Below, piece after piece: positions 8,021 to 14,867 of a DNA stretch of 41,099 bases; position 1 is the first letter of the stretch; each line of letters opens with the position of its first letter. Source of the stretch: Limosilactobacillus viscerum (GTDB lineage: Bacteria > Bacillota > Bacilli > Lactobacillales > Lactobacillaceae); contig NZ_CANDNW010000015.1 of NCBI RefSeq assembly GCF_947387525.1, positions 1 through 41,099 of the forward strand. Direction: 5' to 3'. The notes beneath the pieces were generated by a model, which saw nothing but the letters and a program-made list of their open reading frames with translations, searched no databases and was not told the origin of the DNA. A program made the position numbers and the translations under genes.

Positions 8021-8621
8021 TAGCAAGTCAAAAATATTTTTAAAATACATTATCATTGTTTTGGTAATGATGTTATTGGGTGGTGCAGGAATGTTTGGCT
8101 TAGCTAAGCACCGTCAGAATACTTTTTACATTGCCAGGCGGTCCATGGTAATTTCGCACGCTATCCATGAAGAGAGAAACTCGAATAATAATTTTAATTC
8201 TGCTGATCAACAAATGATGGATACATACAGTAAGATTATTGAAGATCCGATTATTTCTAAGGCTGCTCGTAATTACTTGCCTTCTCAAATGAAGAAGAAG
8301 TACTCATCTGATGATATTAATAGCATGCTTGACAGCAAGGTATCACAACAAACTCTAGTTCTCACTGTTGAGGCTAAGGCTTCTAGCAAGTCTGCTGCAG
8401 TTAAGATTACTAATGCTGCAGCAAAAGCAATGAAGACAAACTTGCCGTCAATTCAACCAGGAGCTGGTACAGTTAGACTGTTGGCTCCTGCTACAATGAA
8501 AGATACTAATCAAGTTACTACTCCTCATACAAAGAAGTACGTTGCTGTTGGTTTAGCACTAGGTGGAATGGTCGGATTAATTATTTGCTTTGTGGACGAG
8601 ACCTGGAGTCGGTTAATTTGA
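8007..8621 (+). CDS. Wzz-like polysaccharide co-polymerase / chain-length determinant
   Basis: A 204-aa protein with one N-terminal membrane helix (about 14-32), an extracytoplasmic middle and a second helix at about 178-196: the Wzz/CpsC-type topology. The family-like region is the first 100 residues after helix 1 (FYIARRSMVISH..., DTYSKIIEDPIISKAARNYLP) and the segment just before helix 2 (VRLLAPATMKDTNQVTTPHTKK, with the proline-rich character usual there). It would set EPS chain length with the upstream polymerase. It overlaps the polymerase gene by 14 bases and has a GGAGG site, so translation is probably coupled. No tyrosine kinase domain is fused, and no separate CpsD kinase or phosphatase gene is present in the window. 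Confidence 0.72.
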   Translation: MIANNSKSKIFLKYIIIVLVMMLLGGAGMFGLAKHRQNTFYIARRSMVISHAIHEERNSNNNFNSADQQMMDTYSKIIEDPIISKAARNYLPSQMKKKYSSDDINSMLDSKVSQQTLVLTVEAKASSKSAAVKITNAAAKAMKTNLPSIQPGAGTVRLLAPATMKDTNQVTTPHTKKYVAVGLALGGMVGLIICFVDETWSRLI

Positions 8622-8645
8622 TTTCAAAATTTTATATTAAGGTTA

Positions 8646-9422
8646 ATGAGGAAAATGGTTAACGATAAAACATTATTTTCAATTATTACAATAGTTAATA
8701 AAGAAAAAATTTATCAAGGTTTTAAGGAAAGCTTAAAGTCGCAAGAGGGTGTTAACTATGAATTAATAAAGGTAAACAATGATAACAATCAATTTTCATC
8801 TGCACGTGAGGCTTATAATAGTGCAATGAAAAAAGCTCATGGTGATTACCTTGTTTTTCTCCACCCAGATATGCGTTTCTTAGATAAGAATGCTTTGCAC
8901 GACGCCCTAGCTCAGATTGTTCAACTTGATGACTTAGGGGTGGCCGGGGTTTCTGGCTGTCCTTCTGAAGTTCATCACCATAAGTCAACGCTGGTAACGT
9001 CAATTGTGCATGATAATCCACCCCACCGCTTCGGAAAGTTAATTGATAAGGTGACTGAAGTTCAAACGGTTGATGAGTGCTTTTTTGTAATGGAGAGTGA
9101 CTTCTGCGAATCACATCCATTCTCGGATATTAAAGGTTGGCATATGTACGCGGTTGAACAGTGTTTAGTGGCCTTGCTTAATGGTCGTAAAAACTATGTT
9201 GTTCCCGCGCGAATGTGGCACTACTCTACTGGTAGTTCGGAAAATTGGCAGTATGTACAAACTGGTCGTGAAATCGCTAAACGATATGGTAATGATTTTC
9301 CAACGATTAGTACGACAATTACCACTTGGGACACCAGGAGTAAGTTAGGACTGATGGTAGTGCCACCAATTAAACTACTTAAACATCAAATATGGCGGAA
9401 GTTTAAGTTAGCAAAAGACTAA
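8646..9422 (+). CDS. GT2-like glycosyltransferase
   Basis: A 258-aa cytosolic protein resembling the short GT-A family used in EPS loci. It has FSIITIVNKEKIYQGFKESL at the start, a nucleotide-binding-like core, the metal-site candidate DYLVFLHPDMRF at about residues 71-82, GVAGVSGCPS, ECFFVMESDFCES and a WHMYAVEQCL acceptor-side region. It lacks the classical DGS/DxD of canonical GT2 enzymes, so the HPD motif is the likely equivalent. Start choice is uncertain: ATG 8646 has AAGG 3 bases upstream and an in-frame ATG at 8655 is equally plausible. It follows the Wzz-like gene by 24 bases in the same operon. Sugar specificity unknown. Confidence 0.7.
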   Translation: MRKMVNDKTLFSIITIVNKEKIYQGFKESLKSQEGVNYELIKVNNDNNQFSSAREAYNSAMKKAHGDYLVFLHPDMRFLDKNALHDALAQIVQLDDLGVAGVSGCPSEVHHHKSTLVTSIVHDNPPHRFGKLIDKVTEVQTVDECFFVMESDFCESHPFSDIKGWHMYAVEQCLVALLNGRKNYVVPARMWHYSTGSSENWQYVQTGREIAKRYGNDFPTISTTITTWDTRSKLGLMVVPPIKLLKHQIWRKFKLAKD

Positions 9423-9453
9423 CTTCATAGTAATAAGATTTGGTGGTTTATTT

Positions 9454-10347
9454 ATGAGTAAACGTGTAGCGGCAATAATAGTTACCTATAATCGAAAAAA
9501 GTTATTAAAAGAGTGTATTGAGGCCTTACTAGGTCAAACTTACCGTGAATTGGATATTTTAATTATTGATAATGCAAGTACTGATGGCACTGATGCACTT
9601 GTTAAAGAATACGCGGATTCACAAGTTAAATATATTAATACGGGGGCTAACCTTGGTGGTGCTGGTGGCTTTCAATTTGGTGTCAAAAAGGGTGCAGAAT
9701 TAGGTGATGATTACCTATGGCTAATGGATGATGATTCAATTCCGACCCCAACCGCCCTTGAAGAGCTGATAAACGCTGCCCGCAAGTTAGGAAAGTTTGG
9801 TTTCTTATCTAGTAAGGTGCTATGGAAAGACCAATCGTTATGCAAAATGAATGTACCAAAGGTGTCATTAAACCATAAACTTGCTGACTTTGACGGAGCA
9901 CCTAAGCAGATTATCATGGGGACCTTTGTTTCCTTCTTTGTTCCCGTAGCGGTTGTTAAAAAAGTGGGGCTGCCGATAAAGGAGTTTTTTATTTGGGCTG
10001 ATGATTTAGAATTTTCGCGACGTATTTCGCGTAGTTATCCAGCCTACTTTATTCCTAAGAGTATTATTATTCATAAGTGTAAGTCTAATACAGGAAGTAA
10101 CATTGTTGGCGATGTTCCTGAGCGGTTTAATCGCTACTGTTTTGCCTATCGTAATGAAGTATATGTTTATCGTCGTGAAGGGTTAAGCGGATGGGTTCAT
10201 CTAGTTTTAAAGACGATTCTCCATATTCTACGAGTTATTTTCAAAGCTAAGGATAATAAGAAGCAACGGCTCCAAATTATTTGGAACTCAACAGTAAAAG
10301 GCTTCAAGTTTAATCCACAGATTGAATACTTACGTAATAATAAATAG
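9454..10347 (+). CDS. GlfT2-like GT2 glycosyltransferase (probable galactofuranosyl- or rhamnosyltransferase)
   Basis: A 297-aa GT2 enzyme with VAAIIVTYNRKKLLKECI, the IDNASTDGT nucleotide-site loop, the INTGANLGGAGGFQFG signature, the metal-binding WLMDDDSIPT and the catalytic-region FFIWADDLEFSRR. The NxGGAGGF + DDD + WADD(L/T)E combination is shared by GlfT2-type galactofuranosyltransferases and some rhamnosyltransferases. With glf in the cluster, UDP-galactofuranose is a reasonable donor, but dTDP-rhamnose (rml genes) cannot be excluded. It sits 31 bases after the preceding transferase; a terminator-like hairpin separates it from the next gene, a related enzyme. Confidence 0.8.
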   Translation: MSKRVAAIIVTYNRKKLLKECIEALLGQTYRELDILIIDNASTDGTDALVKEYADSQVKYINTGANLGGAGGFQFGVKKGAELGDDYLWLMDDDSIPTPTALEELINAARKLGKFGFLSSKVLWKDQSLCKMNVPKVSLNHKLADFDGAPKQIIMGTFVSFFVPVAVVKKVGLPIKEFFIWADDLEFSRRISRSYPAYFIPKSIIIHKCKSNTGSNIVGDVPERFNRYCFAYRNEVYVYRREGLSGWVHLVLKTILHILRVIFKAKDNKKQRLQIIWNSTVKGFKFNPQIEYLRNNK

Positions 10348-10371
10348 AGTTATAGCTGATTAGGCAAAATA

Positions 10372-10414
10372 AAAACATGCTAGTACTTAAAAATTTAAGG
10401 CACTAGCATGTTTT
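10372..10414 (+). terminator. Intrinsic terminator between two EPS transferase genes
   Basis: AAAACATGCTAGT pairs with ACTAGCATGTTTT, with an inner CTTAAA/TTTAAG extension. It is a strong hairpin ending in a T run, placed inside a co-directional gene series. The next gene has no obvious promoter in the 33-base gap, so it probably acts as a partial attenuator. Confidence 0.75.
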
Positions 10415-10447
10415 GTAGAGTTAAAACAATTAATTTGGAGATATATT

Positions 10448-11368
10448 ATGAAATACGCTTCTGTAATTGTAACATTTAATCGCAAAGAAAAATTAGTTGG
10501 TGCTTTAAAATGTCTGTTAAATCAAACTAAAAAGCCCCAGAAGATTTTTCTAATTGATAACTGTTCGACGGATGGCACACCAGAATTATTAAAGAAGGAA
10601 CAATTACTTGATAACCCATTAATTGACTACAAACGAATGGATAAAAATTATGGTGGTTCCGGTGGGTTTTATTATGGTATCAAAAGAGCAATGAAGTTCT
10701 CCGAAAATTTTGATTATTTGTCTATTTCCGATGACGATGCTTTTTATCAGTCAAATTATTTTGAACTCATTGATCAGGCAGTTAATCAACATCCAAAGTG
10801 CCAGGCATTTTGTGGAACGGTTGTTTATGAAGATGGTACTATTCAGACCGATCATCGCCGTCGGATAGTTAATAGAAAATGGTTAAAAGAATTGGACGTT
10901 CCAGTTTCAGACTACTCTCACAATTTCTGGCTTGATACCTTTTCATTTGTGGGTTGTGTAATTAGTGTTGGCATCTTAAAGAAAATTGGTTTACCAAATA
11001 AAGAATATTTTATTTATTATGATGACACTGAATACTCGTTACGTGTACGTAAACTTACCAATGTACTAAATGTTTCCGAGGCGGTGATTGTTCATAAAAC
11101 AGTAAAAAAAGATACCGCAATTGTTAACATTAATTGGAAGAACTATTATGGAAAACGTAATATTATATTGATGCGAAAGAAACACTCGAATTGGAAACTT
11201 CTAAACTTATACTTAGTATGGCATCAACTGAAGTTTGATCTTGAAGTTATTTTTTCTAAACGCTACAAAGGAATTAGGAGAAAAACGTTATATATTTGCA
11301 ATCAAGGTTTTAGAGATGGAATGAGAAATATTCAAGGTAAACGAGCGGATTTCTTACCAGGTAAATAA
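10448..11368 (+). CDS. GlfT2-like GT2 glycosyltransferase
   Basis: A 306-aa GT2 enzyme, a paralogue in type of the preceding gene: YASVIVTFNRKEKLVGAL, IDNCSTDGT, MDKNYGGSGGFYYG, the metal site LSISDDDAF and FIYYDDTEYSLRV in the acceptor/catalytic region. The C-terminal half is basic (KKHSNWKLL, KRYKGIRRKTLY), suggesting membrane association. As in the neighbour, the xGGSGGF and DDD/DDTE motifs fit galactofuranosyl- or rhamnosyltransferases. Two such enzymes in one cluster fit sequential addition of two furanose or deoxy sugars. The start ATG 10448 has a GGAG site. A bidirectional terminator closes this part of the cluster. Confidence 0.8.
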   Translation: MKYASVIVTFNRKEKLVGALKCLLNQTKKPQKIFLIDNCSTDGTPELLKKEQLLDNPLIDYKRMDKNYGGSGGFYYGIKRAMKFSENFDYLSISDDDAFYQSNYFELIDQAVNQHPKCQAFCGTVVYEDGTIQTDHRRRIVNRKWLKELDVPVSDYSHNFWLDTFSFVGCVISVGILKKIGLPNKEYFIYYDDTEYSLRVRKLTNVLNVSEAVIVHKTVKKDTAIVNINWKNYYGKRNIILMRKKHSNWKLLNLYLVWHQLKFDLEVIFSKRYKGIRRKTLYICNQGFRDGMRNIQGKRADFLPGK

Positions 11369-11398
11369 AAAAGGTTCCAATTGTTTGGAACCTTTTTT
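11367..11398. terminator. Bidirectional terminator between convergent genes
   Basis: AAAAAAGGTTCCAA pairs with TTGGAACCTTTTTT. It has an A run on one side and a T run on the other, so it serves both the plus-strand transferase and the minus-strand lipoprotein gene. Confidence 0.88.
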
Positions 11399-11408
11399 AT
11401 TATCGAAT

Positions 11409-11882
11409 TTAGTTTTGCTTTACAATTTGAGCATTGCTTGGCAGACTACCTGACCAATCCTTGTAAGTAGTACCTGATTGGTTTGGTGAAGTTTGCCGGT
11501 CCATCCCATCACTATCAACGTGGTGGGTAACACCATTCTCATCAGTCCATACAGCAACGTCACTTAAGCCAAGTTGCTTTTGGCTAACCTTTTGGCTTGA
11601 TGAGGAAGAACTAGTGGAACTTTGACTGTTAGTAGTTACGCTACTGTTACTGCTTGAAATGCTAGTGTTTTCATCATTCTCATCGCTACTGCTTTTAGCT
11701 TTACTGGACTTAGAAGAAGATTGCTTTTTATCACTATTCTTGTGCTTTTCAACCTTAGTCACCTTATCTTTTGAAGTAGATGACTTTGAAGAATTGTGGT
11801 TATTAGAGCCACAGCCAGCTAATCCGAAAGTTAAAGTTAAGACTGCCAAACCAGAGAAAACCAAACGTTGTAATTTCTTCAT
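11409..11882 (-). CDS. Small Ser-rich lipoprotein of unknown function
   Basis: A 157-aa secreted lipoprotein. MKKLQRL is followed by a hydrophobic stretch and a lipobox ending LAGC, with Cys24 the predicted lipidated residue. A long Ser/Lys/Asn/Thr-rich low-complexity linker (about residues 27-105) follows, then a compact C-terminal segment of about 50 residues (LSDVAVWTDENGVTHHVDSDG, KDWSGSLPSNAQIVKQN). I do not recognise a named domain. The start is the ATG at 11882 because GGAGAG lies 8 bases upstream on the minus strand; a 10-codon extension has no such site. It runs against the EPS genes. A perfect WalR-type box lies in its presumed leader, so it may be under cell-wall-stress control. 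Confidence 0.82.
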   Translation of the reverse strand: MKKLQRLVFSGLAVLTLTFGLAGCGSNNHNSSKSSTSKDKVTKVEKHKNSDKKQSSSKSSKAKSSSDENDENTSISSSNSSVTTNSQSSTSSSSSSQKVSQKQLGLSDVAVWTDENGVTHHVDSDGMDRQTSPNQSGTTYKDWSGSLPSNAQIVKQN

Positions 11883-11901
11883 GTGAAATGTCTCTCCTAT
11901 T

Positions 11902-11918
11902 TGTAAATTCACTGTAAC
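11902..11918 (+). promoter_or_regulatory. WalR/VicR-type box between the lipoprotein gene and glf
   Basis: TGTAAA-TTCAC-TGTAAC matches the consensus TGTWAH-N5-TGTWAH exactly. It lies 20 bases upstream of the lipoprotein start and downstream of that gene's putative -10, a position where WalR would repress. A plus-strand TATAAT at 11942-11947 lies 23 bases beyond the box, so activation toward glf is the alternative. Confidence 0.55.
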
Positions 11919-11945
11919 TATACTAATCGTATGTTTAATAGTATA

Positions 11946-11954
11946 ATTATAGCA
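11946..11954 (-). promoter_or_regulatory. Extended -10 element for the lipoprotein gene
   Basis: On the minus strand this reads TGCTATAAT, a perfect extended -10 about 64 bases upstream of the lipoprotein ATG. It overlaps a plus-strand TATAAT (11942-11947). The rest of this intergenic region (to 12130) holds two weak inverted repeats, AATATTG/CAATATT at 11977-11999 and ACTACC/GGTAGT at 12036-12063. Confidence 0.4.
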
Positions 11955-12072
11955 TTTGCAAGAATTGCTCGTCTACAATATTGTTTAATAAGCAATATTA
12001 TGACTAAATCATAATGCATTTTAACACTAATAGAGACTACCATTCAATGCTAAGAAGGGTAGTTGCTGATAT

Positions 12073-12101
12073 TTAAAACAATAGTAAAATACTTGTATAG
12101 T
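12073..12101 (+). promoter_or_regulatory. Candidate promoter of glf-wzx
   Basis: TTAAAA (12073-12078), a 17-base spacer and TATAGT (12096-12101) lie about 30 bases before the glf start. A second TATAGT follows at 12102-12107. Confidence 0.3.
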
Positions 12102-12130
12102 TATAGTAAAACTGATGAGGAGAATATCTT

Positions 12131-13249
12131 ATGAAAAAGTACGACTACTTAGTTGTTGGCGCGGGCCTATTTGGCGCTACTTTTGCTTACGAGGCTGCAA
12201 AGCGTGGTAAACACGTAAAGGTAATTGAAAAGCGTCCTCATATCGCTGGAAATATCTATACCAAGGAAGTTGATGGTATTCAAGTTCACCAGTATGGTGC
12301 TCATATTTTCCATACTTCTAATAAGAAGGTCTGGGATTACGTAAACCAATTTGCTGAATTTAATCGCTACACGAATAGCCCGGTTGCTAACTACAAGGGT
12401 GAAATGTACAACCTACCATTCAACATGAACACCTTTAATAAAATGTGGGGTGTGCGGACGCCAGAAGAAGCGATGGCTAAGATTAATGAACAACGTCAAG
12501 AAATGGATGGCAAAGAACCACAAAACTTAGAGGAGCAAGCTATTTCATTAATTGGCCGTGATATTTATGAAAAGCTAATTAAGGGTTATACCGAGAAGCA
12601 GTGGGGACAAAAGGCAACCGAATTACCTGCTTTTATCATTCGCCGTCTACCTGTTCGGCTGACTTATGATAACAATTACTTCAATGATAGTTATCAAGGA
12701 ATTCCGATTGGCGGCTACACCCAGATTGTTGAAAAGATGCTGGCAAGCGATCTAATTGATGTTGAAGTCAACGCAGACTTTTATGATCAGAAAGATGAAT
12801 ATATTGCTAGTGCTGACAAAGTAGTCTTCACTGGTCCGATTGACCAATTCTTTGATTACCAACTGGGTGAACTACAATACCGGAGTCTCCGTTTTGAAAC
12901 TGAAGAAAAGCCGGTTGGCAACTACCAGGGGAACGCGGTTATCAATTATACCGATGCCGAAACACCGTATACCCGGGTGATCGAACATAAGCACTTTGAA
13001 TTTGGTAAGGGTGATAAGAATAAGACGATTGTTACCCGGGAATATCCTGCTGACTGGCACCGGGGGGATGAACCTTATTATCCAGTTAATAATAAGGAGA
13101 ATAATCAACTTTACGCTCAGTACCAAAAGTTAGCTGAAAAACAACCAAATATTATCTTTGGTGGTCGTCTTGGCCAGTACCGCTACTACAACATGGATCA
13201 AGTTATTGCTGCAGCATTAAAGACTGTTGCAAAGGAGTTTGACGATTAA
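12131..13249 (+). CDS. glf: UDP-galactopyranose mutase
   Basis: A cytoplasmic FAD enzyme that interconverts UDP-galactopyranose and UDP-galactofuranose, the donor for galactofuranose in EPS. The 372-aa length is normal. The N-terminus has the dinucleotide-binding fold YLVVGAGLFGATFAYEAAKRG and VIEKRPHIAGN. Further marks are HQYGAHIFHTSNKKVW, the GYTEKQWG block near residue 160, RLPVRLTYDNNYFND with its catalytic-site arginine, and NIIFGGRLGQYRYYNMDQVI with the FAD-contacting arginine. The ribosome site is GAGGAG just upstream. It is followed by wzx after 3 bases, so the two form a tight pair. Its presence predicts galactofuranose in the polymer. Confidence 0.96.
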   Translation: MKKYDYLVVGAGLFGATFAYEAAKRGKHVKVIEKRPHIAGNIYTKEVDGIQVHQYGAHIFHTSNKKVWDYVNQFAEFNRYTNSPVANYKGEMYNLPFNMNTFNKMWGVRTPEEAMAKINEQRQEMDGKEPQNLEEQAISLIGRDIYEKLIKGYTEKQWGQKATELPAFIIRRLPVRLTYDNNYFNDSYQGIPIGGYTQIVEKMLASDLIDVEVNADFYDQKDEYIASADKVVFTGPIDQFFDYQLGELQYRSLRFETEEKPVGNYQGNAVINYTDAETPYTRVIEHKHFEFGKGDKNKTIVTREYPADWHRGDEPYYPVNNKENNQLYAQYQKLAEKQPNIIFGGRLGQYRYYNMDQVIAAALKTVAKEFDD

Positions 13250-13252
13250 AAC

Positions 13253-14686
13253 ATGAAGGTAATTAAAAATTATCTGTACAATGCTGGTTACCAAATATTA
13301 AACATGTTGATTCCGCTGATTACGGTTCCCTATATTTCACGTGTATTGGGAGCTCATGGTGTCGGAATCAATGAATATACCAACAGCTGGGTAACTTTTT
13401 TCTACCTGATGGGACAGATGGGAATTACCCTGTATGGTAACCGTGAAATAGCATATAATCGTGAAAATATTTATGAGCGTTCACGAACCTTTTGGGGGGT
13501 GGAGGCACTCCAAATGTTAACTGTTTCCGTTTCCCTGGTTGCTTATTTAGTTGCAGTTTTTCTCTTTAGTACTACTTTTCAACATTATTTCTTGCTGCAG
13601 GGTGTTTGGATTATTGCAACGGGATTGGATGTTTCATGGTATTTTATGGGGTTAGAAAACTTTAAAGTAACCGTTGCTAGAAATACCATTGTAAAGCTTG
13701 CATCAATTGCGTTGATTTTTGCAGTAGTTAAGGATGTTGGTGATTTAGGTAAATACATTTTAATTCTTGGTGGTGCCCAATTAATTGGGAACTTAACCCT
13801 GTGGCCTTACCTTAAGGATAATGTAATTTGGGTGAAAATTAGTGAATGGCACCCATTTAAGCACTTTTATCCGGCCTTGTTACTGTTTATTCCCACAATT
13901 ACAACCCAGGTTTATCTCGTATTAAACCGTTTAATGCTAGGGCGAATGTCAACACAAGCAGCCCTTGGTAACTTTGGTCAAGCTGATAAGATTGTTAAAT
14001 TTGTATTAGCTGTTGTGACTGCGACAGGAACCGTTATGCTACCCCATGTGGCAAATAAATTTGCTAAGGGTGATGTTAAGGGGGTTCGCTCAAGCCTTTA
14101 CTCGTCTTTTAACTTTGTCTCGGCAATTTCGGTACCGATGATGTTCGGTGTGATGGCGATTTCGGCTAAGTTTGCCCCATGGTTCTTAGGCGCTGACTTT
14201 GGTCTCACTGGACGGATAATGTTCCTGGAATCACCAATTATTGTTCTAATTGCCTGGAGTAATGTAACAGGGACCCAGTATTTAATGCCAGTTAACCGGG
14301 TTAAGGAATACACCACGTCAATTACGATTGGTGCGGTTAGCAATGTTATTTTTAACCTCTTCTTAATCGGAGGTTGGGGTGCAAATGGGGCTGCTGTAGC
14401 AACAGTCTGTTCTGAATTTTTAGTTACGGCAAGCCAATTGATGATGATTCGACACACAATTAGTCGACGGCGGCTATTTAGGGAAGAGTGGAAGTATTTT
14501 CTGTGTGGATTGATTATGTATTTTGTTGTTAACAGAATCTGTTTAATCATTAATATGACGATTTCAAACTTAATACTTGAAGTAGTCGTGGGAGTAGGAA
14601 TTTATTTCCTCGGTCTTGCGATTACTAGAGCCTCAATTTTAAGTGATGCTCAAAAACTGATTAGAAAGAAATCATCAAAAGATTAA
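13253..14686 (+). CDS. wzx: Wzx-type lipid-linked oligosaccharide flippase
   Basis: A 477-aa MOP-superfamily membrane protein with 12-14 predicted helices that would move the undecaprenyl-linked EPS repeat unit across the membrane. Family marks are KNYLYNAGYQILNMLIPLITVPYISRVLG at the N-terminus, GVGINEYTNS, VTVARNTIVKLASI, the FIPTITTQVYLVLNRLMLG helix, and NFGQADKIVKF in the middle. ATG 13253 is 3 bases after the glf stop; its AAAGGAG site lies inside glf, so translation is likely coupled. A terminator (14737-14783) ends the unit. Confidence 0.92.
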   Translation: MKVIKNYLYNAGYQILNMLIPLITVPYISRVLGAHGVGINEYTNSWVTFFYLMGQMGITLYGNREIAYNRENIYERSRTFWGVEALQMLTVSVSLVAYLVAVFLFSTTFQHYFLLQGVWIIATGLDVSWYFMGLENFKVTVARNTIVKLASIALIFAVVKDVGDLGKYILILGGAQLIGNLTLWPYLKDNVIWVKISEWHPFKHFYPALLLFIPTITTQVYLVLNRLMLGRMSTQAALGNFGQADKIVKFVLAVVTATGTVMLPHVANKFAKGDVKGVRSSLYSSFNFVSAISVPMMFGVMAISAKFAPWFLGADFGLTGRIMFLESPIIVLIAWSNVTGTQYLMPVNRVKEYTTSITIGAVSNVIFNLFLIGGWGANGAAVATVCSEFLVTASQLMMIRHTISRRRLFREEWKYFLCGLIMYFVVNRICLIINMTISNLILEVVVGVGIYFLGLAITRASILSDAQKLIRKKSSKD

Positions 14687-14736
14687 TGTTGCTGCCGTGT
14701 TACAGGATTTTTAAAAAATATTAACTAAATAAGTCG

Positions 14737-14783
14737 AAAAAGTTGCTAGAAAGCTTATCATTTAGGGCTTCTAGCAACTTTTT
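14737..14783 (+). terminator. Terminator after wzx
   Basis: AAAAAGTTGCTAGAA pairs with TTCTAGCAACTTTTT around a ~17-base loop. The stem is strong and ends in a T run. Confidence 0.85.
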
Positions 14784-14800
14784 AATGTTTTTATTAAAAG

Positions 14801-14829
14801 TTGCAATCTTCCTCGATCACGTATATCTT
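14801..14829 (+). promoter_or_regulatory. Candidate promoter of the M23 hydrolase gene
   Basis: TTGCAA (14801-14806), a 17-base spacer and TATCTT (14824-14829) follow the wzx terminator. No WalR-type box is seen here. Confidence 0.35.
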
Positions 14830-14867
14830 TATTATTAGCGTTAATAAGTCAACCAAAGTTTGACGTT

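Noticed and set aside
8752-9120. 122-codon minus-strand open frame inside the GT2-like gene
   Set aside because: Antisense shadow with no domain and no ribosome site.
14098-14550. 150-codon minus-strand open frame inside wzx
   Set aside because: Antisense shadow of a conserved flippase; no ribosome site, no family resemblance.
14687-14867. A WalR-type box before the M23 hydrolase gene
   Set aside because: Only isolated half-sites (such as TGTTAC near 14698) are present, with no partner at 5-base spacing.
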